Below are positions 25,738-35,553 of a stretch of 64,000 bases of DNA, one piece after another. The stretch is from Olleya namhaensis (GTDB lineage: Bacteria; Bacteroidota; Bacteroidia; Flavobacteriales; Flavobacteriaceae). Positions within the stretch are counted from its first letter, which is position 1. Every line of letters starts with the position of its first letter. Below the pieces are notes generated by a model. That model did no database searches, was not told where the DNA came from, and was given only the letters and a program-made list of their open reading frames with translations. Position numbers and translations under genes: made by a program. Where the stretch lies: NCBI RefSeq assembly GCF_900114005.1, contig NZ_FORM01000010.1:1-64000 (forward strand). Reading direction: 5' to 3'.

Positions 25738-28401
25738 TTACTCTTTCTTTTTACCAAATAGTCCTTTTATAACGTCTTTTACTTGTGTTTTTGGTTTAAT
25801 GGAATCTGTTGATGTACTATCTTTAGGTTTGTTGTTATTTAGAATTCCTCCTAAAACATCGTTAACTACAGTGTTGGTTTGAGTGCTTGTGCTGTCTTTT
25901 GGTGTGTTTCCTCCAAGTATGCCTCCAACAACATCTGTGAGTTTGTCTTTACCTTTATTAATTAATTTTTGTTTTTCAATTTCTATTAATTGCGTGGTTA
26001 AATTTTTAACTCCGCTAGTTAAATCTGTAGTTACCTGTGGTTTTAATGTATTACCAGAAATAGATGCAGTTACGGGGATGGTTAAGGTATTTACAGCAGG
26101 GTCATTAATTTTATTTATCAGGTTGTTTACATCGCTACCTAAATATTTTGCAGGAACATCAAGTACTATTTGGTAATTCATGGTGTTGCTAAACGTATGT
26201 GATCCGCCAACCGTCATTTTAATATCTTTATATTTTATATCAAATGGCTTAACTGTTACTTGTCCGTTATCAAATGATAATTTGGTTTGCAGGTCTTTTA
26301 AATCCAGTTTGCTAAAATCTAAAAAGTTAAGCTTACTTTCTAACATAGAAAATAGTTGTTCATTTTTAGGTTCAATTTTAGTTGTAAGTAATTCCGCGAA
26401 AGCGTCACCTGTTATACTGTTTAATAACGGTGTGAAATCATCACCTAAGCTTCCTGATAAATTAATCGTACTGTTTAATTTACCTTCTAATATTTTGGTT
26501 ATCGGAGCTAATGCTTTTAGTAAATTTAAGTCATTAAACGATTGAGCGATATCAAAGTTTTTAGCACCAACATTCATATTAAAAGTTGGCTTTGTGCTTT
26601 TAGTATCCACAAGTCCTTCTAGGGTTAGGTTTCCGTTAAATATGCTAGAGGTAACGTTTTTTAGTTGTGCTTTTTCGTCTGCTATTTTAAGATCTCCTTT
26701 GACATCTTTTAATATTAGATTATCATAATAAACTGTTTTTGCATCTGCTGTTATGCTGCAGTCTAAAAAAGCGGGTATTTTTAATGCAGTTGCAGGTTCT
26801 GTACTTTGATTTACTGGGGCGTCGCTACCACCTTCTACCATAAAATCACTTATTTTAAATACATTAGATTTTACGTTAAAGTCTCCTTGTAGTTTTTTAT
26901 CACTTAATAAAAATCCTAGTAAGTTATTTATAGTCCCAGTTGCATTTAGGTCAGTATCTCCTGTTGTAGCTATAAATTGGTCTAAGGTAATCGTGCCCGG
27001 ATTAAAATTTACTGCTGCTTTTGTTATGTTTATTGGGTTAACGATATCTGCTGATGAAAACACAAAATCAGAAACACTTATAGCACCATTGTTTTTAATA
27101 CGTGTGTATGCATTTGTTTCGATTGCATTCATATCAAAATTAGTATTAAGATCTGCTTTTAAAATACCTTCTAGTTTATTGGTTAACTCTATAGGGTATG
27201 CTTTTGTCAAGTTACCTAGATTTAAAACACCATCTAAATGCGCGTCTACTAACATGTTTTTGGTTAAATTTTTAATAGTTGCAGAACTTTTGAATTCGTC
27301 TTCATCTATTTTAAAATTTAAAGTATTTATTTTAACGTACGTATCATCCGTAATACCTGTTTCGTTTTTAATTTCAACATTAATACTAATATTCTCGACA
27401 CGTTTTGGAAGGTCGTCAAACTTGAAAGACGCATTATTAGAAAGGATATTGATATCTAAGGTTGGTATTTTAGTTTCTGTAACTTCTCCTTTAATTACTC
27501 CATTGATTTTAAAATTTCCGGTAGTATCTACATTGTCTAAGTTTTTAGCGTAACTTTTAGGTATAACTGCCAAAAAGTCCTTGAAAGTAGATCCTGGATT
27601 TTCAAAAGAAATATCAATATTTTGTCCAGCTTCTATTAATTGAACAAATCCTTTAAATTCTAAAGGTAAATCATTAATTAAGGCTTTATTTTCTTTAAAA
27701 GTATATTTACTGTTTGCTAGATCTAAGTCAATTAAAGCATCTAGTTTTAAGCTATTATTACTTAAGTACTCTGTGCCATCCATGCTAAAAGAAACGTTGG
27801 CTTCTGTATTTGTATCTAGTTCTGATAAATTTCCTGAAAAGATTCCTTTTCCAGAGTGGTTTAAATTTGCGATTTTGAAAATAGTTATAGTGCTTTCGTC
27901 TAAATAATTAAAAGCGCTATTAGTAATCTTATAGCTTTCGATGTCAAAAGCAAAACCAGTGCTATCTGCATTTGTAGTACTAGTTTTGGTGTTGTTTGGT
28001 TTAGCTATGCCCCAATTTACAGCGCCAACTGCATTTGTTTTTAGATTTACAAGTGCATTGTCAATAGCTATAGCGTTTACAATTAATGGTTCTTCATCCA
28101 TTTTTTTAAACAATTCCTTAATGGACATGTCTAAAGATAAAAAATCGATTTTTGCTAAAGTATCATTTTTAAAAGGCTCGAAAGTAGTTATAGTAAGGTT
28201 GTCTAATGTGACGTTAGCTTGCGGAAAGCTACTAATAAAACTTAAATTTACATCGTCAAAAGTGACGGTAGCATTAACATTTTGATTAATGTAAGTGCGC
28301 ACCATATCCTTGATTTGGTTTTGGAAAATAAATGGACTTGCAATTAATAATGCTATTAGTATTAGTAATGATATACCTACTATTTTAAGTTTTTTCTTCA
28401 T
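25738..28401 (-). CDS. AsmA-like inner-membrane-anchored protein
   Basis: 887 residues. One N-terminal membrane helix (about residues 7-28) is followed by a long periplasmic region of repeated beta-strands. It opens with an AsmA-type segment (VTFDDVNLSFISSFPQANVTLDNLTI) and ends with a lysine-rich tail carrying two related low-complexity blocks (GGILGGNTPKDSTST and GGILNNNKPKDSTST). AsmA/TamB-like proteins are thought to bridge the envelope and affect phospholipid or outer-membrane protein transport. The first codon is the ATG at 28401. Confidence 0.85.
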   Translation of the reverse strand: MKKKLKIVGISLLILIALLIASPFIFQNQIKDMVRTYINQNVNATVTFDDVNLSFISSFPQANVTLDNLTITTFEPFKNDTLAKIDFLSLDMSIKELFKKMDEEPLIVNAIAIDNALVNLKTNAVGAVNWGIAKPNNTKTSTTNADSTGFAFDIESYKITNSAFNYLDESTITIFKIANLNHSGKGIFSGNLSELDTNTEANVSFSMDGTEYLSNNSLKLDALIDLDLANSKYTFKENKALINDLPLEFKGFVQLIEAGQNIDISFENPGSTFKDFLAVIPKSYAKNLDNVDTTGNFKINGVIKGEVTETKIPTLDINILSNNASFKFDDLPKRVENISINVEIKNETGITDDTYVKINTLNFKIDEDEFKSSATIKNLTKNMLVDAHLDGVLNLGNLTKAYPIELTNKLEGILKADLNTNFDMNAIETNAYTRIKNNGAISVSDFVFSSADIVNPINITKAAVNFNPGTITLDQFIATTGDTDLNATGTINNLLGFLLSDKKLQGDFNVKSNVFKISDFMVEGGSDAPVNQSTEPATALKIPAFLDCSITADAKTVYYDNLILKDVKGDLKIADEKAQLKNVTSSIFNGNLTLEGLVDTKSTKPTFNMNVGAKNFDIAQSFNDLNLLKALAPITKILEGKLNSTINLSGSLGDDFTPLLNSITGDAFAELLTTKIEPKNEQLFSMLESKLNFLDFSKLDLKDLQTKLSFDNGQVTVKPFDIKYKDIKMTVGGSHTFSNTMNYQIVLDVPAKYLGSDVNNLINKINDPAVNTLTIPVTASISGNTLKPQVTTDLTSGVKNLTTQLIEIEKQKLINKGKDKLTDVVGGILGGNTPKDSTSTQTNTVVNDVLGGILNNNKPKDSTSTDSIKPKTQVKDVIKGLFGKKKE

Positions 28402-28490
28402 CAAATTATCTGTTTGTTTACAATTTATTTACGCTTAATCTAGCTAAATAGTTGCCCAAACAAAAGTATTTAATAAAAGTTTAGCATTTG

Positions 28491-29195
28491 TTAAACCAGT
28501 TGTATTTCTTCGTTTGTTTTAAGCTTGAAACGTTTTCTAAAAAGGTAAACACCTAAATATAAAAACGGAGTATCTAATATGGCTATTAGTACTTTAAAAA
28601 TAAAACCGCTAATTAGTAAGCCGGCAAATCTGTCCCAACTAATCTCTCCAAACGAACACAGTAAAAATAGTACAGAAAACGTGTCTACAAATTGAGATAA
28701 AAAGGTTGAGAAGTTATTACGTAGCCAAAGGTGTTTGCCTTTAGTGATCCGTTTCCAAAAATGATATATCTGAATGTCTACTAATTGTGCAAGGAGATAC
28801 GCCATCATGCTGGCAAAAACAGCAATCATGGTGTTTCCAAAAACAGTTGAGAATAAATTATCGCCAACGGGAGACCAGCTTGTAGCGGATACGGCATTGG
28901 CGGAGTACACAATTAAAAGAGAAAAAACAGAAGCAAATATGCCACCAATTACAATTTGGTTGGCGCGTTTTTTACCATAAATCTCGCTTATTAAATCGGT
29001 AATTAAAAAAGTGATTGGGTAAGGTAGTATTCCAACGGAAATCTCAAATAGTTTAGCGCCAAAAATGTTAATATCCAATGGGTACCAATAAAAAAACTTT
29101 TGAAATATAAGGTTAGAAACGACTAGAGAGGTTATAAAAAGCGCACCTAGAAGCAGATAGATTTTTTGAGCAAGTAATTTGTCTTTTAAGGTCAT
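28491..29195 (-). CDS. Queuosine precursor transporter (YhhQ/VUT family)
   Basis: 234 residues with six predicted membrane helices and the conserved block GILPYPITFLITDLISEIYGKKRA (PxTFxxxDxxxExYGKxxA pattern). YhhQ imports queuosine precursors such as preQ1 for tRNA modification. It is divergent from the folK-dNK gene, with a 72-bp shared promoter region. Confidence 0.9.
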   Translation of the reverse strand: MTLKDKLLAQKIYLLLGALFITSLVVSNLIFQKFFYWYPLDINIFGAKLFEISVGILPYPITFLITDLISEIYGKKRANQIVIGGIFASVFSLLIVYSANAVSATSWSPVGDNLFSTVFGNTMIAVFASMMAYLLAQLVDIQIYHFWKRITKGKHLWLRNNFSTFLSQFVDTFSVLFLLCSFGEISWDRFAGLLISGFIFKVLIAILDTPFLYLGVYLFRKRFKLKTNEEIQLV

Positions 29196-29267
29196 AAAAA
29201 CTTATTAACAGATTTGATAAAGATAAGAACTAAGTGAATTTCTTTTAGTTATTTTGCTGAAGAAATT

Positions 29268-30404
29268 ATGCAAGAGATCAAAACCGTACACATAGCACTA
29301 GGAAGTAATAAAGGCGATAAGTTTAAAAACTTGCAAAACGCTGTGGATGCTATATTTGCGGAAATAGGTAACATAGTCAGTATTGCTAAAGTGTATCAAA
29401 GCAAAGCTAGTGGTTTTGAAGGTGATGATTTTTTAAATACATGTATTGCGGTAAGCACTTTGCTAAAACCTAAAAAAGTACTGAGTGTATTGTTGCAAAT
29501 TGAAAAAAAATTAGGACGAACTCCAAAACAGTCCGAAGGGTATGAGTCTAGAGTAATAGATCTTGATATTATCTTTTTTGAAGATGAAATTATAGCAGAA
29601 AAAAATCTAATTATTCCACATCCTGAAGCGCATAAAAGACGTTTTGTTTTAGAGCCTCTTCAATTAATTGCAGGAGATGTTATGCATCCAGAATTAGAGT
29701 TATCAGTTTCTGATCTGTTAGCTAATTGTGAGGATACAGTTGCATTAGAGCAGATTAAGATTTGGTTAAAGAACCCTAATAAGCAATTTGATTTTTCTAA
29801 ACATAATTATATTGCTATCGAAGGTAATATTGGTGCAGGAAAAACAAGTTTAACTACTCAGATATCTAAAGACTTTAATGCTAAACTTGTTTTAGAGCGT
29901 TTTGCAGATAATCCGTTTTTGCCAAAATTTTATAAGGAGCCGCAACGATACGCGTTTACTTTAGAGATGTCTTTTCTTGCAGATCGATATCAGCAAATTA
30001 CTGACGACTTAGGGCAATTGGATTTGTTTAAGGATTTTATTGTCAGTGATTATGATGTGTTTAAATCCTTGATTTTTTCTAAAATAACACTGCAGCCAGA
30101 CGAGTTTAAGTTGTATCGTAAGCTGTTTTACTTAATGTATAAAGACATTGCAAAGCCAGATTTATATGTGTATTTATATCAAAACACAGAGCGTTTGCAG
30201 GCTAATATTAAAAAACGTGGACGTAAATACGAAAGTGATATCGAGGATGAGTATTTAGATAAAATTAATGCGGGTTACTTAGATTTTCTTAAAAGTCAAA
30301 CCGATTTTAACGTCAAAATAATTGATATTTCTGACAAAGATTTTGTGAAATATAGAGCGGATTATTTATGGTTATTAGATCAAATTTGTAGTGATGACGC
30401 CTAA
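29268..30404 (+). CDS. folK: Fusion of HPPK (FolK) and deoxynucleoside kinase
   Basis: 378 residues in two complete domains. Residues 1 to about 165 are 6-hydroxymethyl-7,8-dihydropterin pyrophosphokinase, with GSNKGDKFKNLQ, the RxxxxxGPRxIDLDI-like ESRVIDLDIIFF and PHPEAHKRRFVLEPL. Residues from about 178 are a deoxyadenosine/deoxyguanosine-type kinase, with the P-loop IEGNIGAGKTSL, FLADRYQQI and a C-terminal LID/ERxxxRxR-like segment (LQANIKKRGRKYE). The first makes the activated pterin for folate; the second salvages deoxynucleosides. Both feed DNA precursor supply. The 3' end overlaps the next gene by 11 bp. Confidence 0.93.
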   Translation: MQEIKTVHIALGSNKGDKFKNLQNAVDAIFAEIGNIVSIAKVYQSKASGFEGDDFLNTCIAVSTLLKPKKVLSVLLQIEKKLGRTPKQSEGYESRVIDLDIIFFEDEIIAEKNLIIPHPEAHKRRFVLEPLQLIAGDVMHPELELSVSDLLANCEDTVALEQIKIWLKNPNKQFDFSKHNYIAIEGNIGAGKTSLTTQISKDFNAKLVLERFADNPFLPKFYKEPQRYAFTLEMSFLADRYQQITDDLGQLDLFKDFIVSDYDVFKSLIFSKITLQPDEFKLYRKLFYLMYKDIAKPDLYVYLYQNTERLQANIKKRGRKYESDIEDEYLDKINAGYLDFLKSQTDFNVKIIDISDKDFVKYRADYLWLLDQICSDDA

Positions 30405-30876
30405 AATAATTGCATCCGAAGCTATTTTGATTGTTGGTTTAAAAGCAGACTTGTCTTTTATGACTAATGCTCAAGGTACAGGTAATTTGGCTAGACAATT
30501 TATGCCTAAACGTAATCAGATTTTAAATCGTGTTGGGACTGATAAGTTTTCAATTCAGATTTACAATCAATTTGATTTAAAGACAATGTCTCCAAATACG
30601 GTTTACGAAAAGTGGGTGGGAGTAGCGGTGTCTGATTTTAAATCTATTCCAGAGGGTTTGGAAACATTAACTATAAATGAAGCTAAGTATGCTGTTTTTA
30701 ATTTTGAAGGAAAGCCAGAAGAGTTTCTAAAGACTTGGCAGGCTATACATACTGGTTGGTTGCCAAATTCAGGATATAAATTAGACGATAAACCTCATTT
30801 TGAAAAACTTCCAGAAGATTACCATCCCTCTAATGCTTTTGTAAAAGAGGAAATTTGGGTGCCAATTAAAGACTAG
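30394..30876 (+). CDS. GyrI-like / AraC effector-binding domain protein
   Basis: 160 residues. It carries a GyrI-like small-molecule-binding fold, recognised by the middle IQIYNQFDLKTMSPNTVYEKWVGVAVSD and the late YAVFNFEGKPEEFLKTWQAI and EEIWVPIKD segments. There is no DNA-binding domain. Stand-alone members bind or hydrolyse small toxic compounds. The target here is unknown. It starts at the ATG at 30394, inside the folK-dNK stop region, so it is translationally coupled to that gene. Confidence 0.8.
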   Translation: MTPKIIASEAILIVGLKADLSFMTNAQGTGNLARQFMPKRNQILNRVGTDKFSIQIYNQFDLKTMSPNTVYEKWVGVAVSDFKSIPEGLETLTINEAKYAVFNFEGKPEEFLKTWQAIHTGWLPNSGYKLDDKPHFEKLPEDYHPSNAFVKEEIWVPIKD

Positions 30877-30954
30877 TTTTTAAAATGTTAAGGTTGTTTC
30901 GGTTTTGTAATCTATCACAAATAAGTAAAAGGGATTGGTTAGGTAGGCGGCTTT

Positions 30955-31491
30955 TTATGCTTTAGCTTTCAGTTTACTAAACAAATCCCAAGTAACAACA
31001 CCACAACTAACACTTATGTTTAGTGAGTGTTTAGTTCCAAATTGAGGGATTTCAATAACAACATCGCTTGCTGTAACAACATCTTGAGCTACACCTTTTA
31101 CTTCATTACCAAAAACTAAAGCGTATTTTGTATTGTCTTCAACTTTAAAATCGTCTAACATTGTTGCGTTTTCAGCTTGCTCAATAGCGCAAATAGTGAC
31201 ATTTTCAGATTTTAATTTTTCAACCAAATCCATCGTATTTTCAACATATTCCCAAGCTACGGTGTCAGTGCTGCCTAAAGCTGTTTTGTGTATGTCTTTA
31301 TGTGGCGGCGTAGCAGTAATTCCGCAGAGATAAATTTTTTCAACTAAAAAAGCATCACTAGTCCTAAACACACTCCCAATATTATTTAAACTTCTAATGT
31401 TGTCTAAAACAATAATTATTGGTGTTTTTTCGGCAGATTTAAAGTCATCAACACTTAATCGGTCTAATTCGCTGTTTTTTAGTTTTCTCAT
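30955..31491 (-). CDS. SpoU/TrmH family RNA methyltransferase
   Basis: 178 residues with the SPOUT knot: motif 1 IIVLDNIRSLNNIGSVFRT, motif 2 LVFGNEVKGV and motif 3 IPQFGTKHSLNISVSCGVV. It uses S-adenosylmethionine to methylate a ribose 2'-OH in tRNA or rRNA. The exact site is not predictable. ATG at 31491 is chosen over an adjacent TTG. Confidence 0.9.
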   Translation of the reverse strand: MRKLKNSELDRLSVDDFKSAEKTPIIIVLDNIRSLNNIGSVFRTSDAFLVEKIYLCGITATPPHKDIHKTALGSTDTVAWEYVENTMDLVEKLKSENVTICAIEQAENATMLDDFKVEDNTKYALVFGNEVKGVAQDVVTASDVVIEIPQFGTKHSLNISVSCGVVTWDLFSKLKAKA

Positions 31492-31590
31492 CAAAATAAT
31501 TGTGAATAATTATCAATAACTAAACTTAAATAGACTTCTTAAAAAATCAATATTTAGTTACATTGCAAACTTAATAAAAACGTATATCCT

Positions 31591-34203
31591 TTGGCAACAA
31601 AAAGCAAAAAAGTCACTCCGTTAATGAAGCAATACAATGCCATCAAGGCTAAGTATCCTGATGCAATGTTATTATTTAGAGTAGGGGATTTTTATGAGAC
31701 CTTTGGTAAAGATGCTATAAAAGCAGCTGGAATTTTAGGAATAACACTTACTAAAAGAGGCGCAGGTAGTGAAAGCGAAATAGAACTAGCAGGTTTTCCG
31801 CATCATTCTATAAACACGTATCTACCTAAGTTAGTTAAGGCTGGAGAGCGTGTTGCAATCTGTGACCAACTAGAAGATCCAAAGCAGACCAAAACTATTG
31901 TAAAACGTGGTGTGACAGAATTGGTAACACCAGGAGTAGCTTTAAATGACGAAGTGCTGCACTCTAAAACCAATAACTTTTTATGTTCTGTATACTTTGG
32001 TAAAGTCAATATTGGGATTTCGTTTTTAGATATTTCAACAGGAGAGTTTTTAACCTCACAAGGAAATCAAGAGTATATAGATAAGCTCCTTCAAAATTTT
32101 AGTCCAAGTGAAGTTTTAGTAGCAAAACCAAAACGTAACACATTTACAGATTATTTTGGAGCTGATTTTCATACCTTTAATTTAGAAGATTGGGTATATC
32201 AAACGGATTATGCTAATGAGACGTTGTTAAAACATTTTGATACTAAGTCTTTAAAAGGATTTGGGATAGAAAATTTAAAAGAAGGTATTATTGCTTCGGG
32301 CTCTATACTTCATTATTTAGGCGAAACACAGCATAACAAACTAGAACATATATCGTCAATTTCTCGTATTGCAGAGGACGATTATGTTTGGATGGACCGT
32401 TTTACTATCCGAAACTTAGAGCTATATAATTCTACTAATAACAATGCAGTAACATTGTTAAATATTATAGACAAGACTATTTCTCCAATGGGAGGGCGTC
32501 TTTTAAAACGTTGGTTAGCGCTACCTTTAAAGCAGATTGATCAAATCAAACAACGTCATGAGGTGGTGTCATATTTAAAAACGGATGGTGTCGTATTGGA
32601 TAAGATTCAGCATCATATTAAATTAATAGGCGATTTAGAACGTTTGATTTCTAAAATAGCAACGCAAAAGGTTAGTCCACGAGAAGTAATTCAACTTAAA
32701 AATTCTTTAGAAGCTATAATTCCTATAAAGGAATTGTCTTCTAATTGCGATAATGAATCGCTTAAAGTTATTGGGGATAATTTACAGAGCTGTGATGTGC
32801 TTCGCGAAAAAATTAAAGAAACATTAAACGAGGAAGCTCCTGTAAATATTTTAAAAGGAAGTTCTATTGCTGCAGGCTTTTCTGCAGAGTTGGATGAGCT
32901 TAGAGCATTGTCTACCTCAGGAAAAGATTATTTAGATAAAATGCTACAACGCGAAAGTGAGCGTACAGGGATTACGTCCTTAAAAATTGCATCTAATAAT
33001 GTTTTTGGGTATTATATAGAAGTAAGAAATACACATAAAGATAAAGTTCCGGAAGAGTGGATCCGTAAACAGACCTTAGTAAACGCAGAGCGTTATATTA
33101 CGGAAGAGCTAAAAGAATACGAAGCTAAGATTTTAGGCGCAGAAGAGCGTATCATGGCAATCGAGCAAAAGTTATTTGCTGATTTGGTACAATGGATGAA
33201 TCAGTACATAAAGCCCGTACAACAAAACGCATATTTAATTGCTAAAGTAGATTGCTTATGTGGTTTTACACAATTAGCATCAGATAATAATTATGTGTAT
33301 CCTACTTTAGATGAGTCTCACGATTTAGATATTGTGGACGGACGTCACCCGGTAATTGAAAAGCAATTACCAATAGGCGAGCCATATATTGCTAATAATG
33401 TGTTTTTGGATAGAGAAGCGCAACAAGTGATTATGATTACGGGGCCAAACATGTCTGGTAAGTCAGCTATTTTGCGTCAAACAGCTTTAATAGTACTGTT
33501 GGCTCAAATAGGAAGTTTTGTGCCCGCAAAAGCAGCTAGAATAGGTGTGGTAGATAAAATATTTACACGTGTTGGTGCTAGTGATAACATATCGATGGGA
33601 GAGTCTACGTTTATGGTAGAGATGAATGAAACCGCATCGATCTTAAATAACATCTCAGACCGTAGTTTAGTCTTGTTAGATGAAATTGGAAGAGGAACAA
33701 GTACTTATGACGGAATATCTATTGCTTGGGCTATTAGCGAGTATCTTCATGAGCACCCAGCAAAGCCTAAAACGTTATTTGCAACACACTATCATGAGTT
33801 AAATGAAATGACGGAGACCTTTGAGCGTATTAAAAACTTTAATGTGTCCGTAAAAGAGTTAAAAGATAATGTGCTGTTTTTACGTAAGCTTGTTGAAGGT
33901 GGTAGCGAACATAGTTTTGGTATACATGTCGCAAAAATGGCAGGAATGCCACAACAGGTATTAAGACGCGCAAATCAGATCCTTAAAAAACTTGAGAAAA
34001 GTCATTCAAGCGAAGAATTGACAGATAAAGTAAAATCTATGCAAGATGAAATGCAATTAAGTTTCTTTAATTTGGACGATCCATTACTTGAAAACATAAA
34101 AGAAGAGATCTTACATATCGATATTGACACCTTAACACCGGTTGAAGCCTTGATGAAGCTAAATGAGATCAAACGTATGTTGGTGAAAAAGAAGCAAGTA
34201 TAA
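31591..34203 (+). CDS. mutS: DNA mismatch repair protein MutS
   Basis: 870 residues. The mismatch-reading F-x-E is in [11 protein letters not shown] near residue 37. The ATPase has Walker [15 protein letters not shown], the signature ESTFMVEM and Walker [15 protein letters not shown], with a C-terminal helical dimerisation region. The start is the TTG at 31591 ([16 protein letters not shown]), since no ATG precedes the conserved VTPLMKQY opening. It is monocistronic, with the tRNA pair just downstream. Confidence 0.97.
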   Translation: MATKSKKVTPLMKQYNAIKAKYPDAMLLFRVGDFYETFGKDAIKAAGILGITLTKRGAGSESEIELAGFPHHSINTYLPKLVKAGERVAICDQLEDPKQTKTIVKRGVTELVTPGVALNDEVLHSKTNNFLCSVYFGKVNIGISFLDISTGEFLTSQGNQEYIDKLLQNFSPSEVLVAKPKRNTFTDYFGADFHTFNLEDWVYQTDYANETLLKHFDTKSLKGFGIENLKEGIIASGSILHYLGETQHNKLEHISSISRIAEDDYVWMDRFTIRNLELYNSTNNNAVTLLNIIDKTISPMGGRLLKRWLALPLKQIDQIKQRHEVVSYLKTDGVVLDKIQHHIKLIGDLERLISKIATQKVSPREVIQLKNSLEAIIPIKELSSNCDNESLKVIGDNLQSCDVLREKIKETLNEEAPVNILKGSSIAAGFSAELDELRALSTSGKDYLDKMLQRESERTGITSLKIASNNVFGYYIEVRNTHKDKVPEEWIRKQTLVNAERYITEELKEYEAKILGAEERIMAIEQKLFADLVQWMNQYIKPVQQNAYLIAKVDCLCGFTQLASDNNYVYPTLDESHDLDIVDGRHPVIEKQLPIGEPYIANNVFLDREAQQVIMITGPNMSGKSAILRQTALIVLLAQIGSFVPAKAARIGVVDKIFTRVGASDNISMGESTFMVEMNETASILNNISDRSLVLLDEIGRGTSTYDGISIAWAISEYLHEHPAKPKTLFATHYHELNEMTETFERIKNFNVSVKELKDNVLFLRKLVEGGSEHSFGIHVAKMAGMPQQVLRRANQILKKLEKSHSSEELTDKVKSMQDEMQLSFFNLDDPLLENIKEEILHIDIDTLTPVEALMKLNEIKRMLVKKKQV

Positions 34204-34231
34204 ATTATTTTAAAATTTTTTCAAAAAAAGC

Positions 34232-34261
34232 TTTGTACTTCGTATAAAAGTTCTAAATTTG
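34232..34261 (+). promoter_or_regulatory. Promoter of the tRNA-Gly/tRNA-Leu pair
   Basis: TTTG at 34232-34235 and the -7 element TAAATTTG at 34254-34261 with an 18-base gap. The first tRNA base is 38 bases downstream. Confidence 0.75.
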
Positions 34262-34298
34262 CAACCGCAATACGATATTGCACGTTCATACAAAGACT

Positions 34299-34370
34299 GC
34301 GAAAGTAGCTCAGGGGTAGAGCATCACCTTGCCAAGGTGGGGGTCGCGGGTTCAAATCCCGTCTTTCGCT
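34299..34370 (+). tRNA. tRNA-Gly (anticodon GCC)
   Basis: 72 bases. The acceptor stem is GCGAAAG/CTTTCGC with the discriminator T, the D-arm is GCTC...GAGC, the anticodon stem CACCTTGCCAAGGTG carries GCC, and the T-arm contains GGTTCAAATCC. No CCA is encoded. Confidence 0.96.
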
Positions 34371-34397
34371 CTGAGACTTTCTTTATAATATACCAAT

Positions 34398-34481
34398 GCT
34401 GAAGTGGTGGAATTGGTAGACACGTTGGACTTAAAATCCAATGTCCATTAGGACGTACGGGTTCAAGTCCCGTCTTCAGTA
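34398..34481 (+). tRNA. tRNA-Leu (anticodon TAA)
   Basis: 84 bases, a class II tRNA with a long variable arm (TGTCCATTAGGACGT region). The anticodon arm TTGGACTTAAAATCCAA carries TAA and the T-arm has GGTTCAAGTCC. The acceptor stem begins with a G-T wobble pair. It lies 27 bases after tRNA-Gly, so the two share a transcript. Confidence 0.95.
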
Positions 34482-34486
34482 CTAGA

Positions 34487-34522
34487 CCTCTTGTTAATCA
34501 TAGATTTTCAAGAGGTTTTTTT
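34487..34522 (+). terminator. Terminator after the tRNA pair
   Basis: CCTCTTG pairs with CAAGAGG around a 15-base loop, followed by seven T. Confidence 0.85.
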
Positions 34523-34586
34523 ATGCAATAAACTTAACCTTTTAATAGGCGTGATATAGTTGCTTATATTTTTTAAGTAATGCCAT

Positions 34587-34623
34587 AAAAAAACCTTATC
34601 AAATATTTGATAAGGTTTTTTTT
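34587..34623. terminator. Bidirectional terminator for the repeat lipoprotein gene
   Basis: A near-perfect palindrome centred on CCTTATCAAATATTTGATAAGG with an A-run before and a T-run after. It ends the minus-strand gene at 34657 and blocks read-through from the tRNAs. Confidence 0.85.
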
Positions 34624-34656
34624 GCTTGTAAAACAAGACTGTTATTTAAAACGGTC

Positions 34657-35145
34657 TTAGTTCATTTTCTTTTTTAGGTCTTTTCCTGCTTGTTCAACAG
34701 CGCTTCCTGTTTTAGCAGCAGCTTCTTTTGTTGCATTGGCAGCATCAGTACCCATTTTTTTAGCACCGTCTACAGCGTCAGTACCCATTTGTTTTGCACC
34801 ATCAACTGCATCAGTAGCTAATTTTTTAGCACCTTCAGCTGTGTTCTTTACTGCATCACCTGTTGCATTAGCAGCATCCTTTACAGCGTCTCCTGTTGCG
34901 TTAGCAGCGTCGTTTAAAGCATCACCTGTTGCGTTAGCCGCATCTTTTACAGCGTCTCCAGTAGCGTTAGCAGCATCACCTAAAGCATCACCTGTTGCAT
35001 TAGCAGCGTCTTTTACAGCGTCACCAGTTGCGTTAGCAGCGTTTTCTAATGTGTTTCCTGCTTTCTCAGCATTCTCTTTTACTTCTCTACAAGAAGTGAA
35101 TAATACAGCAGTAACAAGAACTGCACTTAATAATACTTTTTTCAT
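34657..35145 (-). CDS. Lipoprotein made of 11-residue amphipathic repeats (LEA-like)
   Basis: 162 residues. A lipoprotein signal peptide (lipobox LFTSC, cysteine 19) is followed by six perfect-phase 11-residue units of the form ANATGDAxxDA (residues 37-102), then degenerate units (AEGAKKLATDA, VDGAKQMGTDA, VDGAKKMGTDA) and a lysine-rich end. Eleven-residue repeats rich in A, D, K, T and G resemble group 3 LEA and apolipoprotein-like helices, which protect membranes or proteins in desiccation, freezing or salt stress. That function is inference. The name 'YtxH/entericidin-like' could also apply to the N-terminus. Confidence 0.78.
   Translation of the reverse strand: MKKVLLSAVLVTAVLFTSCREVKENAEKAGNTLENAANATGDAVKDAANATGDALGDAANATGDAVKDAANATGDALNDAANATGDAVKDAANATGDAVKNTAEGAKKLATDAVDGAKQMGTDAVDGAKKMGTDAANATKEAAAKTGSAVEQAGKDLKKKMN
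34840..35037 (-). repeat. Six tandem 33-bp units inside the LEA-like gene
   Basis: The six 11-residue units are also repeats at DNA level, with mostly third-position differences. Being a multiple of three, unit gain or loss would keep the frame. Confidence 0.85.
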
Positions 35146-35513
35146 TGTTTCCTATTTTAGTGTTATAATGTCAAAATTAACAAGTTAATTGTAAAATACT
35201 ATTCTATTTATAACAAAATTTTAACATTTGGTCATTTAATGCCCGTTTTAGAGGTGTTTAGGTGGCTTTCAGAATGGATAGTTTGGCTTTGTTGCGTTTT
35301 CTGTTGTTAAATACATGGCTTTAGTGAATCTTTATGTCAAGTAAAAACGTTACAACAGCTTGATTAGTTCAATTTAATAATAATTAAAGAACTACTACTT
35401 ATTTTTGCTTAAAAGTGAGGTTTTGATATCTTTTTCAAGCGACTTATTGAGGAATAATTAGTTTTGTATACTATTTATTGAGTTTATTGTTTTATTGGTG
35501 TTATAAAATACCC
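35146..35513. other. Intergenic region upstream of the first alginate lyase operon
   Basis: About 370 AT-rich bases between divergent genes. I find no gene, tRNA or strong hairpin. Candidate -33 TTG triplets for the downstream promoter are at 35487 and 35495. Confidence 0.5.
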
Positions 35514-35545
35514 TATATTTGGTAAACCAGATTGGTAAACCAATT
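35514..35545 (+). promoter_or_regulatory. Promoter -7 element with overlapping tandem GntR operator, copy A (PL7 operon)
   Basis: The -7 box TATATTTG (35514-35521) runs directly into two operator units: TTGGTAAACCA at 35519-35529 and ATTGGTAAACCAAT at 35531-35544, with TGGTAAACCA spaced 13 bp apart. The block lies 9 bp before the ATG. FadR-type GntR regulators of hexuronate genes such as ExuR/UxuR recognise TGGTnnACCA palindromes. The regulator at 53134 is the obvious candidate. Confidence 0.8.
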
Positions 35546-35553
35546 ACTATATT

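Noticed and set aside
34840-35037. CRISPR-like tandem repeats
   Set aside because: Units are contiguous with no spacers and encode an 11-residue protein repeat.
34736-35188. Plus-strand open frame opposite the repeat lipoprotein
   Set aside because: Antisense shadow of the 33-bp repeat; the minus-strand frame has a proper signal peptide and lipobox.
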